Shown: positions 22,956 through 34,649 of the stretch, piece after piece
Numbering within the stretch: position 1 is the first letter of the stretch
Layout of the letters: each line of letters starts with the position of its first letter
DNA from: Streblospio benedicti
Lineage: Eukaryota; Annelida; Polychaeta; Spionida; Spionidae
Direction of reading: 5' to 3'
NCBI GenBank assembly: GCA_019095985.1
Contig: CM032662.1
Span: forward strand, 12,087,069-12,151,068
DNA: 64,000 nucleotides
Program-made: the position numbers and the translations under genes
Notes under the pieces: generated by a model
What the model was told of the DNA's origin: nothing
Databases searched by the model: none
Seen by the model: the letters and a program-made list of their open reading frames with translations, nothing else

Positions 22956-25408
22956 TTCTTACCACCTGCCATTGAACTCTGTCAGGAAGCTTTCAAACTG
23001 CACAACGGCACTTCGTCAGCTGTCTGCTGAGGTTTTTTTCTACGTGGACGATTTCGTAATAAAAGCTAATTATATAAGCGCAGTTCAAATGAAGTAGGGG
23101 TGAATATATCTTGTGTATATGTACTAATCTGGACTTATTTAATATATAGGATATGATATAATTTGTTTAAAACTATGACAGACACACTGTAAGTGGAAAT
23201 TATAGGAAGGTTCAGAATTTCAGAAGTTCAGGGGCATCACTGGTATTCAGAGAATACAAATGTATCTAACTTTCTCACTCTATTTCCAATTTTCAATGAT
23301 GTCTACCATTATTTGATCTCTGGATAAAATGAAGAGCAAAAATTACATAGGCGTTGTCCCAATAATATGGATACACTGTAATGCAATCTACCAACATTGA
23401 AGATTTTCACCGCCAAAACCTTAGACTGATTTCACTTTTACAAAACAGAAAACACTAATTCCACTTTTATAAAACAGACACAAACAATTGTTCCCCATTC
23501 ATGCTTTCACAATGCTTTGTATTCGGTATGTGAGAGCACAACTATTCTTTTCTCATATTTTTACATTTTCTACCTACGGTTGAACCTCTCCATCATACCT
23601 CCCTTAAACCTCTCAATCAGGCCACATGTGACCGACTGACTGAAGTGGTCCTTTTACGAAGGTTCATGTGTTTTTCTCTCTGTGAAGGTTTTCAAATTGG
23701 AAAAAGTGGTCTCATTCGAGCGGATAGTGGCCTTAATTGGAAGGCCTACTGTATTTCTTGTCCTGTTTGCCAAACACACAGGACATATTCTATTCTGCAC
23801 AAGTTCTGCACCATGACAAGTAGTAAAAAGAATATGGAAATGGGTAGATGCCATCTCAACAAGTGTACGGTCAATTAACTTACGGTTTTTTTAGCCATCT
23901 CTCAACACAATACAGCCGTTGACAACTCACAATTGTACAATTTCCTCGGCTGGAGTTGGGTAGGTGACCTTCTTTGTCCATCTACTGTCAAGCATTTCTT
24001 TGTTAAAAGACTCTTCACAGTCTCAAATTGATGTCAAGAGAGGACAAGTTCAGATTGTACATGTGTGTTTGGGGTCTTTGTTGTGAGTTAGAGAAGACAC
24101 TTACTGGCACATTTCTGTTTGTTTTCTTCTTTCCTTGTAATGTGCTTTTGGAGTTTTCCGTGGTAAGTTAGACACGGTTAGGGTGACACATCTCGGCGCT
24201 CGATTTCATAATGTGTTATGTTCTAAAATTAATTTTTCTAATTGGTGTAGTCGTTTTAGCCTCCTGTAGATGTTGAGGGGTCTCCTTCCAATTCTAAGAC
24301 AAACTGGATTTTGTTTGTCCTTCGTAAGTGTTTCTGAACTATGACAACTTGCATGCAGTAAAACCTCTTAGGTGAAGCCACACTGTGTAAGGCCAATGCA
24401 TATAAGTAAAGCCATTTGATAACATGTTAACAATTAGTTTGTAAAGTTTTTGTGATGTACCCAGTAAAGTTTAAGTTGCAAAAACACAACTGATTCTGAA
24501 ACAGCTTGTCTACATTTTAAAATAGCTCTTTCACGCGCACATTACGCATACATGCATTATTAGGTAACTTTTAGGGGTGGGGTAAAGGTTCAATTGTTAC
24601 ATGTTCTTGCATTATACGACTGCCATTAACCAAAAAACCTGGTCCAAAAGACTGTTCATATTTTTAAAAATGATTATGGAACAGACTACAATATCTTTAT
24701 TGAAGTCGATTGTTTGGGGACCTCTTTGCTATATGAAACTAGATATACACCAGCAACTATAACAGCATTAGTCCCATTTTCTGCACAAAAGCTTTAAAAA
24801 TGGTTTGTTCCATGACACTACATGGGGTGTTAAAATAACAGAAGCGACCAGTGTTCATTTTTAAGACATTTTAAAAGGTTCCTGAGTCACTTTTTATGAT
24901 AATCCCTTTGAAGAAATAAGCACGTGTGTATCATATCCACAGATACGAATTTTCAAATTTGTCATTTTACACACTCAAACAGCTTAGAAACTGCCGTGCA
25001 GCCACATCCCTTTTAACTCATGCACAACCCTGTTGTTCCATGGCACCAATTTTCTCTTACTTTTCTAAGTGAATTATTTTATTTTTCATGAATACTGCAA
25101 CCACTAATACCATCTGCAAAGGCAAACTTCCGACAAACCCTAATTTGTTGAAAGCCGCATGCCAATCCCGTTAATTGTCACAAGAAACACGATACCCAGA
25201 TTTTACGTGACATTTTTTTTTCTTTTCTTACTTCATGGAAAAGCTCCTCCAATTTGCTAATTGATCCCATCGAGTTTGATACTTATATTGTGGCTGTTAC
25301 TTACTGACTTACAAAAAAGTCTCAACGCCACCTTCATGCCATCTTCTGAGAAAGGAATCTAACTCTGAAGGGTATTTTCATATTAGTAATTATCAGTGTC
25401 AGTTTAGT
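22956..25408. other. Intergenic DNA with one family B MITE
   Basis: AT-rich. A family B element lies at about 23580-23760. I see no coding region. Confidence 0.5.
23580..23760. mobile_element. Family B MITE
   Basis: GTTGAACCTCTCCATCAT.., AAGTGGTCCTTTTACGAAGGTTC, AAAGTGGTCTCATTCGAG and AGTGGCCTTAATTGGAAGG, ending CCTACTGTA. It has both termini of the family in degenerate form. Confidence 0.6.
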
Positions 25409-25732
25409 GAACGATCATAAATAATGATACCGGGGGTGGTCCAAAAAGATGGGTAGGGGGAGGGTCATCCAACTTTTCTAATTCCTTTTTTTATTTGGGG
25501 GGGGGGGGTCGCTGAACTTTTTTTATCATGCTACGGTTGTTGTTTTTTCAACTTTTTTCTTTTAACAATCGTCCAAAAATGCAATGACTGTAGGACTTTT
25601 GCTTTAGCGGGGGGGGGGGGGTGACTCAACTTTTTAAAATGTTCATGGGGGAGTTGGTTAACTTTTTCTTTAAGCCCAAAAAAATGGACGACCCCCCACC
25701 CCACCCCCCGGTATCGTTTTTTATGATCGTTC
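25409..25732. mobile_element. 324-bp MITE with long GC-rich inverted termini
   Basis: The left end GAACGATCATAAATAATGAT continues ACCGGGGGTGG. The right end is its inverse: CCACCCCCCGGTATCG then TTTTTTATGATCGTTC. The inverted repeat is about 35 bp. Inside, G-runs alternate with AACTTTTT blocks (four times), an odd internal periodicity. It has no coding potential. Confidence 0.8.
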
Positions 25733-25814
25733 CCTTAGAATTGATGCTAAAAACTGACAAAGAGTGGGTCGAGGATTCTTGTAAAAGTGAGTTTAAATTT
25801 GAAGTGCCTTAAAT

Positions 25815-26320
25815 TATTAATGAATATACTGTCCATATATGGTGATGTTTACATGTCCGCCATTACGGCAAGGTAATTTACATAAGTGTCTGGTGTATGT
25901 GTGTGTGTGTGTGTGTGCGTGCGTGCGTGAGTGAGTGTGGAGGGGGGCGTAACTTGAACCACTATGAACAAAGAGACACCTGCCACAGTAAATGGAGTTT
26001 CTCGCTACCCCCATCAGGCATCCTGCACATGAACATTCTCCATCTGTGAGCAGCTTGTCGAGGTTTGACCTACAGACCAGTCGTTTCATGTTACTAATGT
26101 TTACATGCATTCCCCAGGCTTCCGACAACATCTTCCATGTGTCGCAACCTTTACTGATAACTTTTCAACGGGTTCAGTCACAATGATGAGTTCATCAGTG
26201 CACAACAGTTCGCAAGGAGGCTCTATGCGAGACTTCTGAGACACAGCTACTAGGACCATATTGAATAGGAGTGGAATAAGAACCGAACTTTGATGTACTC
26301 CAAAATATAGCAGTATACCA
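25815..26320 (-). mobile_element. Non-LTR retrotransposon (LINE) fragment: reverse transcriptase and zinc-finger region
   Basis: On the minus strand an SVLIPLLFNMVL-like block matches the conserved reverse-transcriptase motif (usual form GSVLSPLLFN). LLCTDELII follows, corresponding to the YADDL active site but with the catalytic Asp pair changed. Further downstream a Cys-rich SIYCGRC..VHSGSS block resembles the C-terminal zinc motif of CR1/L2-like or similar LINEs. Several frame changes and stops make it a dead fragment. A GT microsatellite abuts its 3' end. Confidence 0.75.
25893..25936. repeat. GT/GC dinucleotide microsatellite
   Basis: GTGTGT followed by GCGTGCGTGCGTGAGTGAGTG, inside the 3' part of the LINE fragment. 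Confidence 0.9.
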
Positions 26321-26454
26321 GAAAGCTATTACAATCGTCATTACTATTAATTGGTGAACAATACCTCGTGTACGTACACGTCACAATTGTAACACTTAAA
26401 AATAACAATACGTTAAATAAATGAGCTGACATTGTCCAATTCTTGCAAAGGAAG

Positions 26455-26680
26455 TTATAAGGAAGTTGGATGGGGGAGGCTGAAAATAAATTAGGAGTGT
26501 GTGGAAAATGCCCAAAATAGATTGATGTGGGATTTCACGGAAGTGTGATGGGGGGACGCCTTAAAATTTGTGAGACGAGGGGAAAATGCAATCGAATCAG
26601 GGATGTGGGAAATAAGGCCCCAACAATTAGGAGCGTGGGATTTCTGGACCCCTTATAACCCCCCCCCCCTCATGGGTTGG
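26455..26680. repeat. Internally repetitive dispersed element, copy 1
   Basis: Repeats of GGAAAATGC, GTGGGATTTC and AGG.GTGTGG phrases, ending CCCCTTATAACCCCCCC. It is the reverse-complement relative of 31155-31350, where CCCACATCCCTAATT and CTTTTTCCC alternate. The unit is roughly 35-40 bp. Confidence 0.6.
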
Positions 26681-27390
26681 CGCTTGTTATGACAGGTCTT
26701 GGACCATTAGCAGTGTGACATTTCTAGTGATCACTATGATAAAAGGTTGCACTGATCATAGTAGGCCATTCTAGGGCATTTTAGTGAATCCATTTCTGCT
26801 ACAACAAACGCAAGTAGAGTAACTCAGTGCTATTAGAGACACGACTGAGAGTACTGTATGAAACACTCTTTTTCATAGTCAGGTTATCATGCTATAGATG
26901 ATACGATTTCAATTCCAAGACGTTCGGCCAACAGTGGAAAGACCAGGTCCAGGCTAGAAAAGACGGGGGTGGCGCACTTAAGGGATTTCTTTTTTTGTAA
27001 ACGGCATTGATAACTTGGCCATCCAATAAACACTCATATAAAACGAAATATTTTGGTGCAAGACGGGGGATTTATGCGCCCTGTAGCCCCAACCCCTGGA
27101 TATTACCATGATTATGAAATTTTTGGAGCAAAAAAAGCCGCCTCCACGAAATCTAAATATGATTATGAAACTTAGGTTACTGTTAGCGTTTCCATATTTG
27201 TGACTGCATAATGAGGTTTTAAGTTCGGAAAGGGGGACAGGCGTATGCAACACACGTAGGCTCAGTGTCCCCTAAGCTGACATGCTGGGCTATTCCCAAG
27301 AAGGCCTTGTTGTAATGATGTCACCTTGTACACCTGAAGGCAGGGAGGTAATGGATGCACACTTTCACGTGATTATATCACCACGTCTTC

Positions 27391-27497
27391 GGTTTCACAG
27401 AGCTTGAACATTCACACTGCCTTTACAAGTCCATGTTCGTTTAAATATTATAAATATACTGCGTATGAATAGCTGTGGGTGAGATATGACGATGATA
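27391..27497. repeat. Dispersed repeat abutting the CAG array
   Basis: GGTTTCACAGAGCTTGAACATTCACACTGCCTTTA..., CTGCGTAT and GTGAGATATGACGATG. A related copy lies at 52768-52853 (GGTTTTCACGGCTTGATCAC..., GAGATATGACGATGG), where no CAG array follows. Confidence 0.7.
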
Positions 27498-27498
27498 T

Positions 27499-27585
<87 letters not shown>

Positions 27586-27590
27586 TATTC
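27498..27590. repeat. CAG trinucleotide array
   Basis: A long nearly pure CAG run (about 27500-27549), then CAG/CAA mixture. Poly-Ala, poly-Cys and poly-Gln-like ORFs across it are artefacts. Confidence 0.95.
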
Positions 27591-28171
27591 ACCAGCTTCA
27601 GGTAGGAAATTCCTGTGTAAATATTCCTGCGACCATCAAAATCGTCTTTGTCAATTCCGGGCAATTCTAGACTAAAACTACTTTAAATATTCAAATGTAA
27701 TTTGCAAGTGTCATTTATCGTATGGCATGTATGCAAAGAACTTTCCAAATAGTGTTTTGAGTACGGATTGTGAATCTGTAATCGGATTTTAGTTAGCATG
27801 AAAAAGGGAGGAGATATGGGCAAAAGACGCTTTATATAAAAATGGCAAACGACCAGTGACTGATACAAACTTGCGAACTTCACTATTATTTCATGTCCCA
27901 ATGTTTATACACATTTTGAATGATATAGCATTAAATGCTATTTTAAATGGGGTTATAACACACACCGGAAGTACCCATAAAAATACGTGTCTCAAAATCA
28001 AATGAAAAATGATGGGTGCGCAGCTTTTCTGTATTACTTGGAAATGAAGAATGGTATGAATAATCTGGTTAACGATGCATTAATTCTTCTTGTATCAAAT
28101 TATGAACAATTGACGTCGAAACAGTGCATAGCCCGAGTTTCTCAAAGATGCAGTAGAGTCTTGAATGAAGA

Positions 28172-28303
28172 CGATCTTTCTATTGAGACCACATCAGACT
28201 ATTTTACCATGTCCATAATGAACCTTCATGAAAAAACGCCTCGCTATTGAGTCCACTTGAGGCAAGCACCACAGGTGGTCTTAATAGAAAGGTTCTAGTG
28301 TGT
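28172..28303. mobile_element. Family B MITE
   Basis: CTTTCTATTGAGACCACATC at the left, CGCTATTGAGTCCACTTGAGG and GGTGGTCTTAATAGAAAGGT with TTCTAGTGTG at the right. Confidence 0.65.
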
Positions 28304-28479
28304 TGACTTTGGTATGGAACTCTTCCAGGATGAAGGCCCCGCCCGACAGTAAGTAATGTTCATGCCAAATCTTCTACAGTAGGATAGAAACTGAACAATG
28401 CATGCCCAGGAGAATTTAATGCACACGTAGACTACACATCTGTGATGAAACAAAATGTGAGTAATGTCTAAGTCACAAA

Positions 28480-28700
28480 GCTCGGTGCCTGACCGGCATC
28501 CGTGGAGCTCGATGGGGTTTTTTGGTTGTTACCGGCGATACATCAGCCGGTGATCGCACGGAGTCTGCATCAAACGTGCCAGCAACTACCGGCCGATGGT
28601 CGGTGGGACATCAGCCATGCCCTATGTAACACTATGATAATCTCCGATGGGGCCTCTAATTACCGGCCGACCACAGGTATATCAGCAGATAGCCGGCCAA
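28480..28700. other. Locally repetitive GC-rich patch
   Basis: TACCGGC, ACATCAGCC and GGCCGA phrases recur several times (for example TACCGGCGATACATCAGCCG, TACCGGCCGATGG..GACATCAGCC, TACCGGCCGACC..ATATCAGC). This is a decayed approximately 70-bp tandem repeat in otherwise AT-rich DNA. No gene. Confidence 0.45.
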
Positions 28701-29584
28701 TACCCCGCCATTCATGGTAAAACAATGCAATGATTACACTGCATGTGTATGCTCATGTGAGGCATTTCTAGAACTGAGAGTGGTTCATAATCCCAGATGA
28801 TAATCGCGTTGGTCCTTTAATCTAATCAATAAGCTGTTTAACCCATTGTATTCAAAGTTTCATTATACATTACAGAAATGTCTTTCAATCTGTACTTGTC
28901 TCGCCAGATAGACTGTGGTGGTGGTAAACGGCACCAGCTTATGTGTATATAAGCTAATATCCTGTCCTAATTAGGCCTACGTCAATTTTAATTATTCCTT
29001 TGAGATACGTAATTGGGTGCACTAAATACACGTAATTGAATAACCTTTTGCTGGTAACAGCAGATTAAATTTCATAATCACTTACGTTTAATATACGTCA
29101 TCCTAATTCCCCCGTGATAGATGTTACGGTCCCAGCCAACTTCCAAGCAGGAATGATAATGTAATAATAATTTCAGAGCCGGAAGTGACCCCTGATTGGA
29201 GCTTGGGTCCCAGCATGCAGCAGCTAATTATGTCACAAGTGTTGATACATGGCGGACGAGAATATTTTCTGGGGTGGAATTTATTCACTCAGACATATTA
29301 TAGTTTGGGGAGCATTACTGCACCCAAGGTAAAAAAATACTAAACGTTTTCGCTTGTTGCCTTTTACAAGATCGGTACTTTGAACCATGCAGCCCCTCGA
29401 TTAATCTGTCCGCTAATAACTACCAGCAGACATAGGTTTTCCACTAGGGAAACACGTCAAACTCTAAAGTCCCAAGCAGATGAATTTCAGGTATAATTCA
29501 AATTAGTAAAATAATTGACCAAAATAGAGGGTTTTTTTTCGAAATTCCCTTACTTTGCGCTCAATTTTGATTATTTATTTTTTT

Positions 29585-30050
29585 TTTCAAATTTCGTGGA
29601 CTTCTTTCAAAATTCCTTGAGAATAAGATTTTACTGGCTGAATTACTGACTGACATTGCTGATACATTGGATTGGTATATTGCAGATGGATTGCATGCCT
29701 ATGTGAGGATCCGATTCTGTCTCTAACTTTTGTGACAGTCTGTTCCACAGACTGAACCATTCCCTCGATGATCAACCAGTTGGACTATGGGATAAAAGTG
29801 ATGAGGTGACATGTTCGAATTTCCACCCAACAGCAAACTGGTGAAATTCCCGTGATTGGGATCCATTATCAGTAATGATTTCCTTGGGGATACCGTGTTC
29901 CTCGAATATCCGCCTTTAGCCGTGCAATGATGCTTCAGATGATGTCTGTGTGAGCTTTCTCACGATGGGGTATTTCCTGTAATAATCCGTGTGTGCAAGA
30001 AGGTTCTTGTCCTTGCAAATACAGAAATAGATAAGTCAGTCCTCAGTATG
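29585..30050 (-). mobile_element. Fossil gypsy-type (Ty3) LTR retroelement fragment, integrase region
   Basis: Minus-strand translation pieces resemble the catalytic core of a Ty3/gypsy integrase. No LTRs, gag or reverse transcriptase were recognised around it. It is clearly broken, with several interruptions, and looks old. Confidence 0.6.
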
Positions 30051-30059
30051 TGCCATTTG

Positions 30060-30135
30060 GGGTGAGGGGGTTACAGTCATAGCCATAATGGTTTTTTTGC
30101 ATAGTCAGATCCAGGGGGTGCTACCCCCCTTTTTT
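30060..30135 (+). mobile_element. Family A MITE scrap
   Basis: CATAGTCAGATCCAGGGGGTGCTACCCCCC matches the left terminus of family A; the rest is not clear. Confidence 0.45.
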
Positions 30136-30247
30136 TCTTTACTGTCCAAATCTTTCATTTTTATGGGGTTTATGTTATCTCTGTGCCACGCCTTGGTCAC
30201 AATCAGATAATATTTTTTATGGAAATTCATTTATCCTTGATATGAAA

Positions 30248-30575
30248 TATACAAGTTCAACAATAGCTTCTAAACAAGGATAATAATCAGTTCATCCACT
30301 AAGGCTTTCACAGCATCCGCCATCTTGATCACAGTGGTTGACGTCATTCGTCGTTACTGGGACCTCGGGGAAATCCCCAGGTACCAGCTTCCTTCCATCT
30401 GGAACAATGTTCTCACCCGCGAGTGGGAGGGGGAGCGCGCAACCCAGGGATTTCCCGAGTTCCCAGTGACGGCGAATGACGTCAACCACTGTGATCAAGA
30501 TGGCGGATGCTGCCAAAAGCTTAGTGTATGAACTGATTATTATCCTTCTTTAGAAACTATTGTTGAACTTGTATA
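30248..30575. mobile_element. 328-bp near-perfect palindromic element with paired YY1-like and CRE motifs
   Basis: The left arm from TATACAAGTTCAACAATAG runs inward for about 145 bp and is mirrored by the right arm ending CTATTGTTGAACTTGTATA. Each arm carries CAAGATGGCGG (the YY1-like core, at 30317-30327 reversed and 30496-30506) and a full CRE palindrome TGACGTCA (30339-30346 and 30477-30484). The two peptides read from opposite strands are nearly the same because of the palindrome and are not genes. It is probably a TA-targeting foldback MITE. Confidence 0.85.
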
Positions 30576-30719
30576 CAGATAATATTTTCTATCAAAAACG
30601 TGTTGCATGCAACTTTTGTGTTCAAAGACGTCGTTATATGTAGTTTTTCATCTCATGAATCAGATTCACTGCAGTGTATACAGTATTAACAGTCCGAAAA
30701 GCATTGGACATCATCTTAC

Positions 30720-31013
30720 CCCATGTGCATTCACGACAATGCTTATGGTGCAAATACCAAGAAACATTATCGGTAATTGATACATGGGTGTGTACAAAAA
30801 CAAGAACAGGCGAGCAATTATCACGAATCCGACAGTTCTGACCTGACCCGGACACACTAACAACATGTTGTCAAACAAGGTTTCCACAAAGTAGGTAAGC
30901 ACAATGCAGGTCAAGGCGATAAATATATAAAAAAAATAGTAATCGGAGATGAGCTTTGAGACCACAGGTACATATGATGATGAATTCGAAGAGGTGGTGG
31001 TGACATAAGCCAT
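30720..31013 (-). CDS. Probable first coding exon of an unidentified multipass membrane protein
   Basis: 98 codons from an ATG in good context (ACTATGG), ending at a consensus donor GGG|GTAAGA at phase 0. The peptide begins with a short Ser/Thr/Asn-rich segment containing an N-X-S sequon. It then has at least two or three hydrophobic helices (YFFYIFIALTCIVLTYFV, VGFVIIARLFLFLY, LPIMFLGICTISIVV) with a charged VETLFDN between. I found no matching downstream exon in phase. The protein family is not recognised, and a chance ORF remains possible, but the Kozak-start, membrane-helix and donor combination is favourable. Confidence 0.5.
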
Positions 31014-31154
31014 AGTAGTATCACGGATATATCATGCAAAGAACAAAGCTACACTTCCAACACAATTACAGAATGATTAGTCAATGGCTGGCGCATATCC
31101 TAGTTGCGGGATGTGATGATGATGATAATGTCACCGTTAGACACGTGTCAGTGA

Positions 31155-31350
31155 GTACAAAAGAAAGGGGGGATTATAAGGGGTTAAGAAATCCCACATC
31201 CCTAATTCTTTAGGCTTTTTCCCATATCCCACACTTTTTTGGCGTTTTCCCCACATCCGACTTCCACAAAATCCCATATCCTTCTCTTTTTTTTGCCTTT
31301 TTTCCACATCCCTAATTTTTGTGGCCTTTTCCCCACAACCCATTTCCTTC
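31155..31350. repeat. Internally repetitive dispersed element, copy 2 (inverse of 26455-26680)
   Basis: CCCACATCCCTAATT, TTTTTCCCATATCCC, CCCCACATCCGACTT and TTTCCACATCCCTAATT alternate at about 35-40 bp. Minus-strand ORFs rich in Gly/Lys here derive from the repeat. Confidence 0.65.
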
Positions 31351-32735
31351 TAAACCCGCCCCGAGAAACGAGGCTGACTTGATAATGATTCAAAACAAAG
31401 CAAAATATGCACCTTCATGCTGATTGGATGGATCCCTCTCCAAATAGGTTAAAAAAATGTCATATAGCCCTCAACCATGATAAAGCCCCTAAAGGCTCAT
31501 ATTAGTTATTGAGGTCAATCTTCTCTGACGAGTGGTGTACTTTTTAGGCTTGAGCATCTCTATTATTAATCCATAGTACTGGATTATAACAGCAACCGTG
31601 AAGTACTGGTGATAGTTTGCGCCAGTCGCAAACTATTATTAACACGACAGGCCATTTGTCAAGGCAATATATGGAGACAGGAGTTTGAGAATGTAGTGTC
31701 TAATCTATATGATTGTCTTCTGGTAGCAGATTACACCGTAAGCGACCTTCTCAGTATTATTTTAGTTTATTTAATTAATCCTTTTTTCAGGCTGGACAGT
31801 GATTTAAGCCTACTATTGCAGCATAGAATAAAGCCTAAAATAAGCGCAGATTTACCATCATAGGGTTACTGTATTATCAAAATATTTTTGATTTGATAAC
31901 TTGATAACATTAATTACTGATAGGTGAATTGAGTCTAAATAGCACTATTATGCACATGATATTTTATCATAAACATATGTTCTAATATTGGATGTTGTAA
32001 TAATCACTAGCATTGAATCGGCGGTAGCAATTTTTTAACGTGAAATTTGTATAGACTAATCTAATTTCAAATACCTAACACAATGTTAACAGGAAATTGA
32101 ATTCAAAACATGTTCATTTCTTTAATGGAATAGAAGATCAGTAAGTGCAAAAAGGACGGGAAAAATTACCAATTATGGTGGAAAGCATGTAAAAAAGAAA
32201 ACAAAATGCCATGCTTCGACATTTATCTTTCATTAATCCCTTGGCATGCTGGGAGTGAACACCCTGGCAGCAAAACATTAAAAGTGCAAAAGTGTCTTCA
32301 GAGCAATGATATTTCCTGTAATTTGTATGTCCATGAGTTCGCGTATTTGCCTCATGTTTGTAGTATCCTGGTTTAATGGTACATTTCTGTTAGAGATCAG
32401 TGACTTGCATTTAAGTACACATGGCCAGGTGTGGATGTAGCCACGGTCTCACATTTGGGCATATGATATCGCTGGCAGATACAGATATTGGCAAAGTGCA
32501 GCGCAGCCACGGGATTTCATGTGTTTGGGATGTAGAAGGCTATAGATTAAAAAAATGAAAATTAAGTTTAACTGGCAAACCATTAGCTCGAAACATGTTT
32601 CATGGAGAATAAAGCATTTAATATTTGGATTGTGTTATAAAAATATTGCATGGTAAGAACAAAAATATGGCATGAAAATTGGGGTGGCGCAGCAATGCCA
32701 CGTCTACCCGCACCCTCCACCCCCTCCGCTCTGGA
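31351..32735. other. Intergenic DNA, no gene seen
   Basis: AT-rich, short unrelated frames only. Confidence 0.5.
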
Positions 32736-32889
32736 TCAGGCTACGATTTTTGTGAGAAAAAAGTGACATGTATCCGTACAGTGAACCAATTAAACCCCAG
32801 TCTCACATTTGCGAATATTAATACCGTACACTTCACTACGAGATAGCGGTGAAGTATACCTTTACGGGAAACAATTGCACAAGAAAGAG

Positions 32890-33052
32890 TATTGGCAGAT
32901 GCCTCCCCACCACCCTTTTCAAAAAACACATTTTATTTTTCATGTTTTTTTCTCCCTTCTATGCTATTCATCGCTCATACAAAACCCATCTGAGATTCCT
33001 TGGGTGTAACCCCTCCCCCCTTTCCAAAAATCCGGATCTGCCAGTGGGGAGG
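32890..33052 (-). mobile_element. Family A MITE, right portion
   Basis: CTTTTCAAAAAAC..ATTTTATTTTTCATG, TACAAAACCCATCTGAGATTCC, a C-run and CCAAAAATCCGGATCTGCCAGTGG. Confidence 0.6.
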
Positions 33053-33589
33053 GCTTAGGGCCCTTACTAGCCCCTGGTCTAGCCCCTGCAGATCATACAA
33101 ATTATGGGAATATTACATGAGTCATCATTATTTATTTCTGGCATATATTAAAACACATTTGTATACACTTCATTCCTCATACATTCCAAACCCAAATCTC
33201 TTTGGACGATATTTTACCAGATATGCATACTAAACTACCTAAAATACAGATTCTTATTCAAACCCCAAGCTAATCCATTTGGTCACAATGACAAAACGCA
33301 TACACAACATCATCATTCGCTAATTGGATATGACATAGATGTCTAGTAAACAGCCTTTGGGGGTTTCCATTCCGTTCATCTGCATTTGTTCCCCAGTCTA
33401 CATATTTCATTCATCAAGGCTTTTGGTGTCTGTAGCCAATCAAAATCAAGTTCATTTGCATATGCAGATCAAGGGAGAAATAGGTATGCGTTCATAGCCG
33501 GACGATGTCATCACTGTAGTTGCGTAATTTGAATATTGAAAAGTGGGTCACAAAACAAATCCTTGGTTGGTCACAGCTTGCTGACATTA

Positions 33590-33875
33590 GGTTTTACCCG
33601 GGTGGTCTTAATCTATACCTCCAATGATACTATATTTATACAATATAGTATACTTGCTACCTAGTATATGCTAATGTGACTACAGTAGAACCTCTCCACA
33701 AGATGCAAGTGGTCTTCATAAAAAGGTAAATATCCAAATGAAATACTGGATATTGTGTGTCATCTCTGTATGGTAGTTCATGGTTGTATGAAAGATTTTG
33801 ACTGCAAGAAGTAGTCTTATTATGGAGGTAGGTGGTCTCAAATGAGAAGTGGTCTTATTGAATTTCTACAGTACC
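33590..33875. mobile_element. Family B MITE cluster
   Basis: GGGTGGTCTTAATC..., CTACAGTAGAACCTCTCCACA, AAGTGGTCTTCATAAAAAGG, ATGGAGGTAGGTGGTCTCAAA and GTGGTCTTATTGAATTTCTA. At least one full and one partial copy lie just left of the assembly gap. Confidence 0.6.
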
Positions 33876-33976
33876 TAACATTTGGCTTGGTGTCCCATTT
33901 GCCGGACAAAACTAAACGCTCACAATCATACATGTACATGCATTTCCAATTGCCATTCACCTTTCTTTTTGCATTA

Positions 33977-34076
33977 NNNNNNNNNNNNNNNNNNNNNNNN
34001 NNNNNNNNNNNNNNNNNNNNNNNNNNNNNNNNNNNNNNNNNNNNNNNNNNNNNNNNNNNNNNNNNNNNNNNNNNNN
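33977..34076. other. Assembly gap, 100 N
   Basis: Exactly 100 undetermined bases, a conventional placeholder for a gap of unknown size. ORFs reading through it are meaningless. Confidence 0.99.
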
Positions 34077-34559
34077 ACGATTGGTCACATATCGTTAACG
34101 TCATGGGGGTTTTCTCAGGTTAACCAAAGCCATTGTCATGTTTGTCATGTTCTATATGTGTGTTATATTACAAGCTAGATAGTAGGCAAGATGATATGAC
34201 GTGACTACCTATATCCTCTGGTAGGGGTGTGATGATATGCATACGGCACAACCGGCCTTGTGGAGACATTTAGCTGCACTTTTTTCAGGTCTGGGGTGTC
34301 GATTGTGTTTTCCGCATGCATTGACAACCATAAAGCTATGGGCACATGCAAATAGATGGCAGCACTGGTCCAGTGCGTTATCAGTACGTCAGCAGTGCGC
34401 AACAGTCCATTGCGTGAATGGCAGTGAGTGCGATGGCGAACATGCATTGCACTGAGTCGACATGTGTGTGATTCCTAAAACACAGCAATCTTACGAGCAC
34501 CTACTCTCTGTGTACTGGGAAAGCACTGCGCCGGTACTGTAACTGTATCTGTTACTGAC

Positions 34560-34570
34560 ACCCCCCCCCC

Positions 34571-34648
<78 letters not shown>
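34560..34648. repeat. Poly-C followed by (CA)n microsatellite
   Basis: A C-run at 34560-34572 and then about 37 CA units to 34648. Confidence 0.98.

Positions 34649-34649
<1 letters not shown>

Noticed and set aside
27395-27670. Poly-Cys and poly-Ala ORFs
   Set aside because: CAG array artefact.
30292-30531. Two similar 68-74 residue ORFs on opposite strands
   Set aside because: The similarity is explained by the palindrome; nothing suggests translation.
33838-34178. ORFs crossing the run of N
   Set aside because: They depend on unknown bases.
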